The notes: generated by a model from the letters alone, not told the origin. DNA of 20,000 nucleotides from Chromera velia (GCA_018398765.1 JAHBMJ010000616.1:1-20000); one strand, 5' to 3'. Shown: positions 1 through 9,745, counted from the stretch's first letter. Translations and numbers: made by a program.

Positions 1-299
1 TTGTCAAAGTTCGGCCGATCTCTAACAATAATTTGGCCGCACAAACAACAAAGGAATATTGTTCAGCACCAGAAGTGTGGCCGCTCTGGATCATTTCTGA
101 CTGGAAACGTCCTCGGCAAGACGTAAAAAGGCCGGGTAAGCCGAGGAGGCAGAAGAAGGACGGACCGGGTGAATTGGTATGTTGGTATGGACTTAGGTAT
201 GGACTTTTGCCAATCCTGTATTTATCGTGTACACTGCTTTGTTGCCTGCAGACCGGGAGGGTCTCTGTTTCGTCACCCGTAAGCTTGCTGCCGTATGCC

Positions 300-1370
300 T
301 CCTGGGGAGTCTCCTTCGCTTTTCTTCCTTCCTTTCTTCCTACCTTCCTCCGGACCTTCCTCTCTCTCTTCCTTCCACCAGCCTTCCACGCCCTTCAACC
401 CTTCCACCATTCCTGGATCACCCTTCCTCTCTCGCCCCATCCCTCCCTTGCTCCCTCCCTTCCTTCCTCGCTCCCTTGCGCTCTTTTCTCCTTCCTTCCT
501 GCCTTAATTCCTTCCTTCTTTCCTTCCTTCCCTTCTCCTTTCTTCCTTCCGTCCTTTCTTCCCTTCTCCTTTCTTCCTTCCGTCCTTCCTTCCTCCCAAC
601 CTTCCTTCTGTCTGCCCTTCCACCCTTTTTCCACCTTCTTCCCTTCGGAATCCTCCCTGCCACCCTTCCTTCCTTTCTTCCTCTTTCCCTCCTTCAGCTT
701 CCTTTATTCCTTTTTTCATTCCTTCCTTCCTTACTCTTTTGCTCAGTCTTACTGCCTTTCTACCTCCCTCTCTGCCTTACTCCCTGCCTGTCTGTCTTCC
801 TGGATCACTCCTTTTTTTACCCTTCCTTCGTACCCTTCTTTTGATCCGACTCTCCACCTTTTTCCTTTCTCTCACTCTCTGATCGTTTCCCTCTTTACTC
901 TTAAAGAAACCATTTCCCCCTTTTCAGTTATTTCCCCCTTTTCACTCTCCGGCCGTCTCCGTCTTTTTTCTTTCTCTCCTCTGTCTTGTCAGCTTCGTAT
1001 GCTAAAGGTCCCTGCTTTGCCCCTTTTGTCTCTTTTCTGTTTCTATCTTTTTCTGTCTCAGGCTTTCCGTGTGTGTCAGAAGGCCCCTCTCTTCTCTTTT
1101 TCATCTTGTTAATCTATCTTTCTTTCTTTCCATTCTTTCATTCATCCATCCATCAGATTCCGTCTCCCCATCCAGTGGAGCCCCCCCAACCCTTTCTTTG
1201 ATTCGCTCCTTTCTTTACTTATACCCTGCTCTTTTTCTCTTCGTCATTCTCCTTTTTTCCCATTTCTTTCTTTGTTCTGTTTGCCGATTTTTGTTTCTTT
1301 CCCGTCATCATGCAGCCGTGTTTGATTGCCCTTCTCGTTCTTCCTTAATTTTTTTGCTGCTTATTGGAGG
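300..1370. repeat. Polypyrimidine / polypurine low-complexity tract
   Basis: About 1 kb of the + strand is made almost entirely of C and T (CTTC, CTTT and CCTT units), with purines rare between about 310 and 1000 and more frequent after that. Open frames run through it on both strands, but they translate to Ser/Phe/Leu/Pro-rich (+) or Lys/Glu/Gly/Arg-rich (-) low-complexity strings, which is what such a tract gives without selection. It is a degenerate microsatellite-like tract. A triplex (H-DNA) potential is inference from composition. The preceding bases 1-299 hold nothing I recognise. Confidence 0.85.
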
Positions 1371-3092
1371 AACAGCGTTAAGTAAGACCAAGATAACAAC
1401 GGTGCCTGCGACTGCTTTCGATATGCTCACATGTTTAAACAGCACATTGAAGTGATGCAAGAGTAACGTTGTAAGTCAATCTGTTAATTGGGCCTCTCTA
1501 ATATGAGTCTCTTTGTATGCTTCCAAGTTAAGGTTGTCAAGACACTTAGTGACTTTGTAATTTAGCTTATGATCCTTCATTTTGTTTTCACCATCGTTTA
1601 TATCTACAGATAAGTCTACATCTAGGTCGACATATTGATTGATATAATCAATTTACTGCATGATTGATTAAACTGTTCCAATATCTTCTTTTGTGGCACT
1701 TTAAATTTTGTATAATTTTTATTCATAATTAAATTCATAATTTTTCATCTAGTTTTTCATCTAGCTGTTCGTTGACTCAGACTTGACTGTTTGATCCAGA
1801 GTTACAAGCGAGTGCTAGACGGTATCAACAAGTTAACTAGCGAATTAAGTATATGAGATTAATTAAAAAAAAAACAAATGATTACTATTCCGATTTTTTA
1901 GATACGATTTTTAATAAAAAAACATTTATATAATGTTATATCGTTGGGGAAAAAACATTTAAGACCTGGTTATCATTGGTTCAGAAGTTGTAATCAGAAC
2001 TTAATTTCAATATATAAATTTACCAGGCATACCAAGCTATGTTACCTACAATATGATGATGCTCTTTTGATGACAGAATCAACTGTGGGAGAGCAACACA
2101 GTCAGTTGTACAACAGGTTTCAGTCTGGTCTGGAGGTGAATGTATATGTCAGGACCTTCCTATCGGTTGCAAGGCTAGACTTCCAGCTGATAGATTCGGG
2201 TCAGCAGAGTCCGTGTAAGTGAGTATCATCTACCTGTCCATATCTGTTTGACAGAACGTCGGTGGCAGGAGTGCTGGATTAATCGAGACCCTCACGAAGG
2301 CTGCTGGAAAAGGAGTAGGGGCATAATGCAAATTAGATCTTAGAAGTCAGACTATAGATGCGAAACCAGTAAGAGCTTTTGGAACTAAGCTTTCTGGTCT
2401 CAAACGGGCAGAGCAGGATGGATCTGAATAGTTAAAAGGTTTTAAGGTGTATCAGGTTAGCGGATCTGCCTATGAGTGCTTATGTATCATGTATGCAGGT
2501 ATATAGACGGTCGGTCTCACTTTGAGGACCTCAAGTCTGGAGGCAAGATTTATGACTGCAGCTAGAAGAGTTAGAAACTGGAGAATGCCCTAGCTTTGCC
2601 ACAAAGAGCAATCTTCTGAAGTGTTGGAGAGGTAACCAGTCTGACGCTGGATGCGGTTTTCCCTTTACAGGCTTTCTTAGACTGCTAAGCAACCTGATGG
2701 GCTATCTATGTTGTTTCCTCTCTAAGACTTATCTAGCTAACAGTAAGCATTCTAAGCTGAAAAAGATGTTTGTTATTATAAAGACACCTAAGAAACTTAA
2801 AGTTACATAAAATAAGTGTTTGCTAATTATGTGTAGCATAACAGTTTGGTTATCATAAATTTAAAAAACTTAATTACTATATTATTAATTAAGTTGTATT
2901 AACCTGTCAATGACACTTCAAAAATAAAAAAAAAATCGGATTTAAAGTACCATTCATGAAACTCGGAGCACGTACTTTATATTTTTTTTTTGTTTGGCTG
3001 ATTAATTGGAGAGAGGGGATGATGTGTACAGTATAAATATAGTATAAAATGTGATGTAACATTTCAGGTCCGACTTGAGGGCAAAAGTCCAT
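1371..3092. other. AT-rich intergenic stretch, no gene recognised
   Basis: The sequence is AT-rich (especially 1600-1960 and 2740-3060) with A/T homopolymers. The only sizeable open frame (1944-2222, +) has no recognisable domain and no splice context. A 10-base perfect inverted repeat, AACTTAATTA at 2867-2876 against TAATTAAGTT at 2886-2895, could form a small hairpin. No tRNA, rRNA or transposase could be recognised. Confidence 0.5.
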
Positions 3093-4312
3093 TTAAGAAG
3101 GCACAAGCCTGAAGGAGTTCATGTACTGCTCGGCCTCCACGGGCGAGCGAGAAAAGAAAATTCCAACCTCCAAGGGGCTTGCTCCTGGAACCAACCAGCT
3201 CCTGAGCCTTCCGAGTACTGTCTCCCTCGAGACTCTGAGCAGACCTCCATCGTCAACACCAATGTTGCGTGTCTAGGAGTCCCACACCCCCTGGTGGGCA
3301 GAAAAACGAGGAACAGCGTATTTGCCCCCCTTCTCTAAGTACTTTCTGCCCCGCAGGGGAGTCCGATAGAGGGTGCTCTCGAAGTGAGCCCTCAACTTGA
3401 GAGGAAGGGAGGACAAAGGATCCACCAAGGTTCCCTGCATGTCCGATTGAAGGGGATCATGATGGGGTATCTGCCGGAGGCGCTCCAGACCTGGAGTGGT
3501 ATCCAGGATTCCCATCCGCCACGCCTCTACAAGTGACACGTCGTGGAGGTCCCTCCCCGTGCCTACCCCTCCTCCGGCTGCTGCGGCCCCTCTGTAGGCC
3601 GAGGATGAGGATGAGGAGCCCTCCCCTATAGTAGCAGCTGCCAATATGCTTGCATCTCCCGTGCCTCCGGTAGTAGCGGGAGGGGGAAGAGCCGCTCTGT
3701 TGTGAGAGGTGCCTCTATGACAGAGCACCGACTCTGTGGGGTCAAACAGGTTCCTGTCCATTGAGAAAGCCCTTCCACTCTATGGCTGCGCAACTGTACG
3801 GCCACGAAGAACCTGCCCAGGGAAGAGATACGGGAAGCCACGGTGTCCTCTCTATTTCGACGTATTAGGGCGATACTTGGCCCCCGTCCCTCCGTTCATG
3901 TCCTGCATCGAGACCCACTCGTACGGACGCACAATCTCCATGTTTCCAAAGGAGTCTACAATTTTGAGGGGCTGGTCCCCCACCCCATCAGGAGCCCACT
4001 TCTTGAAGCCGTGAGGAGGAGACAGCAGCTTCTCCGGATGGACGTTGAAAAACGTAAATCTCTCTTCTCCGTTGGGCTGTCGGGGCTCAACAGGCATACG
4101 ATGCATGACAACCACTACATCATACATCAAGGGGGTGAGGAACTGGACCCAGATCGGATTCCCTCTCATGTTGACCCCGTCACCAAGACTGCTGAGGATG
4201 CTCCAATCGCCGGTCATCCACTTGGGAATCTCGCGCCCCCCGTAGAGAAGCTTAAACGGGGTCCCCCCCGCAGCTTCACTCCATAAACACAGGAGCGTCC
4301 AGCAACCTCCAT
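3093..4312 (-). pseudogene. Decayed protein-coding-like segment, unidentified (possible transposon remnant)
   Basis: A single - strand frame runs from about 4365 to a TAA at 3093-3095 (over 400 codons). Its only interruptions after 4365 are three TAG codons, at 3852-3854, 3780-3782 and 3273-3275. Translation between them has a balanced composition and looks protein-like: a Trp/Tyr/Phe-rich part (roughly 4290-3852), a Ser/Ala/Gly-rich linker (about 3700-3570) and an Arg/Leu-rich tail. The first in-frame ATG is at 4217. A short stretch TPFKLLYGG (about 4260) weakly recalls the xPFxLLYGR stretch of retrotransposon integrases, but the rest does not clearly fit that family. The island is GC-rich with abrupt change to AT-rich flanks on the left. 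I see: the frame and the stops. I infer: a decaying gene or mobile-element piece. I cannot name the protein. Confidence 0.4.
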
Positions 4313-4712
4313 CGCAGGGAACGTTGCTTCTCAGTGTAAAACCTACTCCTATACTAGAATAAACTCATAAAGAATGTCTCCCATCCATATTAAAGCTCTT
4401 TCTGGTGGTCTTGTACAGTGCTGCTGTATAAAGAAACCACAGAGAGCCAAGTATATGGTACATCGACGTTAGGACTACCAGGTCTGGCTAGAACGTCCAC
4501 AAGATATTCGTATATCCTTTGACTCATAGACGTGCACACGATCGAACCGATCGATTAAATTAACGTGCATGGAATGCACGCGGATATGAATGACTTACGC
4601 ATGCACCAAAGACACATTTACGTCTCATATATTGTGCGGCGGCATGTCGTAGCTCACAAAACCGAGTGGGGGTGCGATCGTGGGCGAAAAGATATAGAGA
4701 TATAATCTAATA
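4313..4712. other. Intergenic stretch, nothing recognised
   Basis: About 400 bases between the decayed coding-like island and the inverted-repeat element. I see no open frame with protein-like composition, no RNA gene and no clear repeat. Confidence 0.4.
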
Positions 4713-4720
4713 TTAACCTC

Positions 4721-4750
4721 ATACATCATCATCATCATCATCATCATCAT
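4721..4750 (+). repeat. (CAT)n microsatellite
   Basis: About ten uninterrupted ATC/CAT units in the left arm of the inverted-repeat element. The matching tract in the right arm (5171-5196) has become (TAA)n followed by (TGA)n, so the two arms have drifted by repeat-unit turnover. Confidence 0.9.
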
Positions 4751-5006
4751 GGTTCATGTTGTGACCCTCCGTGCCTTGAGGTACCTTGAGGGGAGTTTTT
4801 TGGGAAAAACTGTTATATCTAGTGGCTTAAGACTAAGATTTATTGATATTTATTCATTGTTTATTGATTATTATCCCCCAGGTTATACAGTGTTTATTTT
4901 ATAATTAAATTTAGTTGGGAACTCAGGGTGCATCTATATACTGAATACACCAAACATGGCCAGCGACCTAGCTAGTGAGTCAGCGACCAAACTATAAATG
5001 ATTAGC

Positions 5007-5078
5007 CCTCCCACTAGTATGCATACATGGGGACGCAGCATGCACAACAAAGAAAAACCTTAATCATCATATGCATGA
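5007..5078 (+). repeat. Dispersed repeat, copy 1
   Basis: Starts CCTCCCACTAGTATG and ends CTTAATCATCATATGCATGA. The same start and end words recur at 5729-5810 with small differences and an extra GCATAATAAT-type insertion. This copy lies inside the candidate inverted-repeat element. Confidence 0.7.
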
Positions 5079-5207
5079 TGCCCTCCCGTTGTATGATGCA
5101 GGTCTGATAAAGGAGCAATAAAGCATTGTCCTAGACTCATGTATTGTATGATGGCCTATAGACTGATTAATAATAATAATAATAATGATGATGATGTATG
5201 AGGTTAA

Positions 5208-5728
5208 AGCTGGTGAGCTATATAGGCTCAGGCCAACCTAGTATTTCCTGCATAGAGTCGATCCCTCGACCTAGTTTGTATAGACCAAAGCCTAGCTAAG
5301 GCAGAAATGGAAATAGATATACAGGGTAGCTCCACCCTCAAGAACCAGGGTTAAAAACTACCTATATTGGAACAGACTTGCAGTAGTAGGGGAAACGACC
5401 AAGAGGGAAGACAAAGCTAGAAAGGGCAAGAAAGGGAAACCGAAAAAAAGAAGCAAAAGAACGCGTCCATGTCAGACTAAGAAATGGTAAAGAGTGCAGT
5501 CAACAGGGTAGGAACCCTATGGAACACTTTTCTAGATACTGACTCCTGAGGAAGGTCTTGGCTGCTGAGCACAGTGGACAGTCAGCAGCGAAGGAGGAAT
5601 ATACACAAGATCAAATGAGAATCAGACGAGGCGTAGGCACAATGACTTCGCTTCCTTGGGGCTGACTAAACTGACTGGAGTACGGTATCTATGGTAGTCC
5701 CATCAGTCTCTCTTGTCTTTCAGTAAGA
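5208..5728. other. Intergenic stretch, nothing recognised
   Basis: About 520 bases of mixed composition between the inverted-repeat element and the second dispersed-repeat copy. No protein-like frame, tRNA-like boxes or clear repeat were found. Confidence 0.4.
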
Positions 5729-5810
5729 CCTCCCACTAGTATGTATGCAGAGGGATGCGGTATGCATAATAATGCATAACAATGAAAAACCTTAATCATC
5801 ATATGCATGA
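5729..5810 (+). repeat. Dispersed repeat, copy 2
   Basis: Second copy of the CCTCCCACTAGTATG ... CTTAATCATCATATGCATGA unit seen at 5007-5078. Further on, 5898-5995 is a diverged relative of 4748-4835: both contain a GTT-rich lead-in, then a GGG(T)AAAACTG word, then an ATATCTA/ACATCTA word. The family therefore has at least two segments, in a different order in the two places. Confidence 0.65.
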
Positions 5811-6447
5811 AGTTATGTTATCTTATGTTAGGGTTCGGGGCACTTCGGCCCAGTCTTCGGGCATCTCCTCTACAGGAGTATTCCACTTCTACATCATGCA
5901 TAGTTCGTTCGTTGTGGTACTTTCCGCGTTCGCCCTAGTTCGCCCCCGGCCTGAGAGGGACTTGTTTTCGGGTAAAACTGCCACATCTATAGGTTTCCGT
6001 TCTCGTACGCAGTATAACGAATCCGAAATACCCCGGCGCGCAATGCGCGGCCACTCTCGATCGTGTAAACGCCAATCGCACCATGCATGCATGCATGCAT
6101 GTATAGATTCGACACAACATACACAATCCTTTTTTCGTTTTTGAGCCTTTTTACTAAGATTTTATGCAAGCAGATTACTTTGGTTATCTCTCGACCTCTC
6201 TTCCGATATCAATAAAGCTGCCATCAGCTGACTGTGATGTCTTTTGCCCACCTCTTTGCCTAAACCTGTCTGATGTCTCAATCGTCCGCTTACTTGTCTG
6301 TTGATTTGCATGCATGTCTCGATCTCTTCCTCACTTCGAACATTGTGCGTCACCGTTCATGCTGCTGCTGTGATCTGCTGTGAGAGCGGCGTGTGCTTCG
6401 TCGCCGATTCTTTTTTTTGTTATGTACCGTTCTGTCAAATTGATAGA
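5811..6447. other. Upstream region of the modular gene
   Basis: Presumed promoter and 5' UTR of the gene beginning at 6448. It holds a diverged repeat (5898-5995) and a short palindromic (CATG)n run near 6081-6102. Overlapping open frames occur on both strands at 5782-6170, but neither resembles a protein. No convincing TATA box or other named promoter element could be picked out. An in-frame ATG exists at 6310, but the one at 6448 gives a classical signal peptide. Confidence 0.4.
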
Positions 6448-7111
6448 ATGTCGTCTACCCGCTCGGCCGCTTTGTTTCTGCTCCCGTTTCTCCGAGCAGC
6501 TCTGAGCACGACGTACCCCCCGGTGGGCATCGGTGCTGCCCACACATGGACGAAAAGTGCTTCTACGTGGGGCGGTCAGATGACCACTTTTAAGGCCTCT
6601 TCAGCAGACCCGAACTGCGCGGGTAACTGGAGCGTTTACACGATCTCCAACTGGAAGGGAAACACCGGCTCCTTCACCTGGGACAGCGCTAGCGAGTCGC
6701 CGTCTGCAGGCGCCTTTGACAGAACCGTCGGGACCCCTTCGCTCACAACGTCGATGTGGATCACCGCAACGCACCAGCCGGGAAATTCCGGGCCCGATGG
6801 TGGAGTGGAGCTCGCCTTCGGGGCGCCGTGCAGTTTCACACTGACCCATTACACGATCAAAGCACGCGGAGACCACTCCGACGGCACCACCCAGTCCCCC
6901 AGCAAGATGACCGTCTACGGGTCGAATGACGCCTCCAGTTGGATCGAGATCGGGTCCTTCTCGAATCAGACGACGTGGGCGGTGGGGGAGGAGAAGACAT
7001 TTCCGGCCACAGCGGGGGGCGCGTACGCCTGGTTCCTCTTCAGGGGACACCGGGTGGCACAGACAAGCCCAGCGCCCATGTCGGTCTCTGACATCTGGGT
7101 CCATCCTCTTG
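6448..7111 (+). CDS. Exon 1: signal peptide and discoidin-like (F5/8 type C-like) domain
   Basis: Starts at ATG 6448 and ends in phase 1 at CTTG|GTGGGT (221 codons plus one base). Residues 1-20 form a typical signal peptide (basic start, hydrophobic ALFLLPFL core, Ala-Leu-Ser before the likely cut). The rest resembles the galactose-binding-like fold of F5/8C domains. Near residues 151-171 is PSKMTVYGSNDASSWIEI, matching the family's Pro-x-x-(Trp/Phe/Met)-x-(Leu/Val)-x-Gly-Ser-(Asn/Asp)-Asp-x-x-x-Trp signature. It is followed by an aromatic strand (AYAWFLF) and a final VSDIWVHPL strand near residues 212-221, where F5/8C domains have an (I/V)x(E/D)(L/I)x strand. Cysteines are at 57 and 128. Such domains usually bind glycans or lipids; the ligand here is unknown. 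A start at in-frame ATG 6310 would add 46 residues and bury the signal peptide. Intron 1 (488 nt) has a short CTTC-rich run near 7350 and a poly-G run near 7490, nothing else recognised. Confidence 0.85.
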
Positions 7112-7599
7112 GTGGGTCGGTCGGTGAGCTTTGGTTTGTGTGAATTGGGTACAGATCGATGCTTGCGTATAGATAGAGGCTTTTTACAAATTAGTTGCGG
7201 GGGGCTGTCTGTCTTGCAATTTGCCAAACTGAGGCATGAACTCCGTGTTCTTGTAGTTCACTCACTAACAACAGAGGTTCTCTGGTAGGCCCCTTTCAAG
7301 AAATATTTTAGAACGAGTTCTTTCCAAGCCAGGACATTTGGGAGGTTGTTTCCTTCCTTTCTTCCTTCCATTCACTCAATCGCTCGTCCTTCTTCCAAGT
7401 TCCCGTCTATCCCTGCTTGTGTGCACCTTTATCTCTTAGAGAGCGTGTACACGCGGATGCTCTACGGCATGCAGTCACAGACGAGAATAGGGGGGGGGGA
7501 CGGGACAAGTCGCGCACAATTCTGGCATGCACGTACTTTCAATCCATTTGCATGTTTGCATGTGTGTGCATTGCAATGTACACGCTTGCTTGCTTGCAG

Positions 7600-7725
7600 T
7601 GGGGGACGAATGTGCAGGCGGAGGGGGGCACAACTGCCACGCCAACGCCGCCTGCCTGGACACATTCTTCAGCTTCACCTGCGCCTGCAACGGGGGATTC
7701 TCTGGAGACGGGATCGTCTGCACAA
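7600..7725 (+). CDS. Exon 2: EGF-like module 1
   Basis: Acceptor TTGCAG|TGGGGG, donor ACAA|GTCAG. Translation VGDECAGGGHNCHANAAC then CLDTFFSFTCAC and CNGGFSGDGIVC: six cysteines in EGF spacing. It fits the Asp/Asn beta-hydroxylation pattern C-x-[DN]-x4-[FY]-x-C-x-C. It is the most divergent of the N-terminal EGF copies (Gly-Asp-Glu lead-in, 42 codons). Intron 2 (7726-8201) holds the ATTC/ATTT-rich and CA/CG repeats listed separately. Confidence 0.85.
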
Positions 7726-7829
7726 GTCAGCCAGGCAGCCAGGTTAGAGGCACGGTGTACGAGTGCCTCAATTCCCTTCGGATCTCAAATGAGCTTCCAC
7801 TTCACGGGTTGAGTCCAAGAGCCAGGCCG

Positions 7830-7928
7830 CATTCATTTCTTCATTCACTCATTCATTTATTTATTCATCCATCCATTTATTCATTTGCACACACAAACAC
7901 ACACACACACGCGCGCGCGCGCGCGCGC
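7830..7928 (+). repeat. Intron 2 microsatellites: (ATTC/ATTT)n then (CA)n(CG)n
   Basis: Imperfect tetranucleotide units (ATTC, ATTT, ATCC) run from about 7830 to 7887. They are followed by an alternating purine-pyrimidine tract, CA-rich at 7888-7910 (one CAAA break) and pure GC at 7911-7928. The latter is a classic Z-DNA-prone sequence. Confidence 0.9.
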
Positions 7929-8201
7929 CTGCACTGTCTATATCACACTTAGGTCAATTGGCAGTCCACGGCACTGCCTGCAAGTTGCAAGTCGCAGATG
8001 GAAGCGGAAGAAAAACGATGGTTGTGAGCTGGAGTGCTTGCGCTGCCATATCGAACGAAGCTGGCTGTACTGCACAGGACAGAAGCGGGCCGGGATATCA
8101 TTGAAATCGTCAGAGTCACGCGCCTTCTTTGACTTTTTTGCACCCAGAAAAAAGTACTCTCTTTTGCTTTTGCGCCGCCTTACTTGCGTGCATGTGTGCA
8201 G

Positions 8202-8324
8202 ACATCAACGAGTGCTCCACCGGTGCCCACAACTGCCACTCCAACGCCACCTGTACAGATCAGGTCCCCTACTTTGGTTGCGCCTGCAACGGGGGATTCT
8301 CAGGAGACGGGGTGACTTGCGCGA
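8202..8324 (+). CDS. Exon 3: EGF-like module 2 (type A)
   Basis: Acceptor TGTGCAG|ACATC, donor GCGA|GTGAGT, 41 codons. After splicing the first codon is A+AC (Asn), giving NINECSTGAHNCHSNATC, then TDQVPYFGCAC and NGGFSGDGVTC. The N-x-N-E lead-in plus the C-x-D-x4-F-x-C-x-C motif is the calcium-binding EGF signature. A sequon (NAT) precedes Cys3. The exon is identical to exon 9 apart from one base (AAC versus AGC, Asn versus Ser). Intron 3 (8325-8734) has no recognised content. Confidence 0.9.
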
Positions 8325-8734
8325 GTGAGTCCGTGCGTGAGTAAGTCAAAGAAGTGGGGGATTGCATTTGGATGGACCGAGGACGAATCCTAATCTTAGA
8401 GCAAGGCACAAATATTCGGCCCCTCCTTAAAATCAATTATTCTGCATGCCTTCGTGACAACTTTATAACTGCTGAGGTGTTCATTTGGTCGCTCCAATTC
8501 TTTGACAGGTCATCTCTATTGCCCCCTCATTATTATTCTTAGCGACTGTTGGTACAAAAAAACAATAGCAAACACTCTAAACCGCGTGACCAAAAAACCA
8601 GCAGCCCATGTTCAGACAACACAGCCTCGCCAGGAAGCCTGAAAGCTCCCGATTTGCCCACTTGTTTCTGAACTTTTCCGGTTCTGCATGGACGGACGGA
8701 TCTGGAAGCGTGCTCTATTCATGCATGCATGCAG

Positions 8735-8857
8735 ACATTGACGAGTGCTCCACCGGTGCCCACAACTGCCACTCCAACGCCACCTGCACAGACGAGGCCC
8801 CGTTCTGGAGCTGTGCGTGCAACGGGGGATTTTCAGGAGACGGGGTGACATGCACGA
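8735..8857 (+). CDS. Exon 4: EGF-like module 3 (type B)
   Basis: Acceptor ATGCATGCAG|ACATTG, donor ACGA|GTGAGT, 41 codons. The spliced lead-in is NIDEC. The Cys3-Cys4 loop reads TDEAPFWSC, so a Trp sits where the Asp-hydroxylation pattern calls for Phe/Tyr. Otherwise it is near-identical to exons 8 and 10. The donor lies at the start of a (GTGA)n run listed separately. Confidence 0.9.
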
Positions 8858-8890
8858 GTGAGTGAGTAAGTGAGTGAGTGAGTGAGTGAG
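8858..8890 (+). repeat. (GTGA)n repeat beginning at the intron 4 donor
   Basis: GTGA/GTAA tetranucleotide units start exactly at the splice donor, so the donor word GTGAGT is reiterated every 4 bases. Use of the first site is required to keep phase 1; read-through meets an in-frame TGA almost at once. Confidence 0.9.
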
Positions 8891-9106
8891 AGGTCCCAGC
8901 CCTGTGCTGGTCACATGAAGGTACAGAACAGCATAGAAGATCGAGGGAAGGTATGCCAAGGGTTTCACAAGAAAAACATTTCGGGAATACAACGAAAGAA
9001 ACGAAGACCGTTCTTGCGATGAAAACCGTATCAGACGGCTCTCCGAATTCTCCATATTTTTGGGCGCCTCTGCATGCAAACTCAAAGCATGTATGCATGT
9101 GTGCAG

Positions 9107-9229
9107 ACATCAACGAGTGTTCCACCGGTGCCCACAACTGCCACTCCAACGCCACCTGTACAGATCAGGTCCCCTACTTTGGCTGCGCTTGCAACGGGGG
9201 ATTCTCAGGAGACGGGGTGACTTGCGCGA
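9107..9229 (+). CDS. Exon 5: EGF-like module 4 (type A)
   Basis: Acceptor TGTGCAG|ACATC, donor GCGA|GTGAGT, 41 codons. The protein is identical to module 2, and differences from exon 3 are synonymous (TGC/TGT, GGC/GGT, GCT/GCC). It carries the calcium-binding lead-in and the hydroxylation motif. Intron 5 (9230-9622) shows nothing recognisable. Confidence 0.9.
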
Positions 9230-9622
9230 GTGAGTCTATCAGTCAGAATGTCTATTCAATTCCGACCCCCAAAACGTGAGAGGCTAGAAGAAGCACAGGG
9301 AAGCACAAGGTTTTGAACAATTCATTTCCCCACTCTTGTCCTAGGGCGGTCTCTTCAGTCAGCCTATGAACCCAAAGAGAAGCTTTCTCAATTTGATTTG
9401 TCCCTCCCAAGCATCTTTCTTACAAACAAGCAAGAGAGCAGAGAAGCAGACATCATCAGATGACTGACAGAAGGGGCTGCCCGCTCCAAAGATAGCCAGG
9501 CATCAAGCACAGCAGCGAAAACCCCTTTCAGTCATGCCTGAAAGTTTGCTTGGCATAACGACTCGCGTTCTGGTTTCAAATCAAAACCCGTCTTTCTGCC
9601 CGACTTGCGTGCGTATGTACAG

Positions 9623-9745
9623 ACATCAACGAGTGCTCCACCGGTGCCCACAACTGCCACTCCAATGCCACCTGCACAGACGAGGCCCCGTACTGGAGCT
9701 GTGCGTGCAACGGGGGATTCTCAGGAGACGGGGTGGCGTGCTCAA
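9623..9745 (+). CDS. Exon 6: EGF-like module 5 (type B)
   Basis: Acceptor GTACAG|ACATC, donor CTCAA|GTGAG, 41 codons. The Cys3-Cys4 loop is TDEAPYWSC and the module ends GDGVAC. Six EGF cysteines and an NAT sequon are present. Intron 6 (225 nt) is short. Confidence 0.9.

Larger units (their letters stand above)
4713..5207. mobile_element. Candidate MITE with TTAA ends and 19-bp terminal inverted repeats
   Basis: The left end reads TTAA (4713-4716) followed by CCTCATACATCATCATCAT. The right end is the exact reverse complement, ending GTATGAGG then TTAA (5204-5207). The left arm continues into about ten CAT units to 4750; the right arm changes from ATG units to (TAA)n at 5169-5186. The roughly 487-bp interior has no long open frame. 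Known: piggyBac-type elements and their non-autonomous derivatives duplicate TTAA and have ends starting CC. Inferred: this is such a derivative. Because TTAA is itself palindromic it could simply be part of the inverted repeat. Confidence 0.45.

Noticed and set aside
33-1112. Open frame of ~359 codons on the + strand through the pyrimidine tract, and Lys/Glu-rich frames opposite
   Set aside because: The product is low-complexity Ser/Phe/Leu/Pro dictated by CTTC repeats and begins at a non-ATG codon. Stops are rare in such composition by chance.
1944-2222. 92-codon open frame in the AT-rich region
   Set aside because: No recognisable domain, no splice context and no compositional shift from the surrounding non-coding DNA.
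5245-5285. GATCCCTCGACC-type words as tRNA/SINE box B
   Set aside because: No matching box A at the right distance and no cloverleaf could be folded by eye.
5782-6170. Overlapping open frames on both strands upstream of the gene
   Set aside because: They overlap a dispersed repeat, the composition is not protein-like and neither strand is favoured.
6310-6447. In-frame ATG at 6310 as the start of the modular gene
   Set aside because: It would place 46 Cys/Val-rich residues before an otherwise perfect signal peptide beginning at 6448. The downstream start is the better fit, though only cDNA can settle it.
8354-8542. 62-codon open frame in intron 3
   Set aside because: No cysteine pattern, splice signals or phase match to the module series; consistent with an intron.
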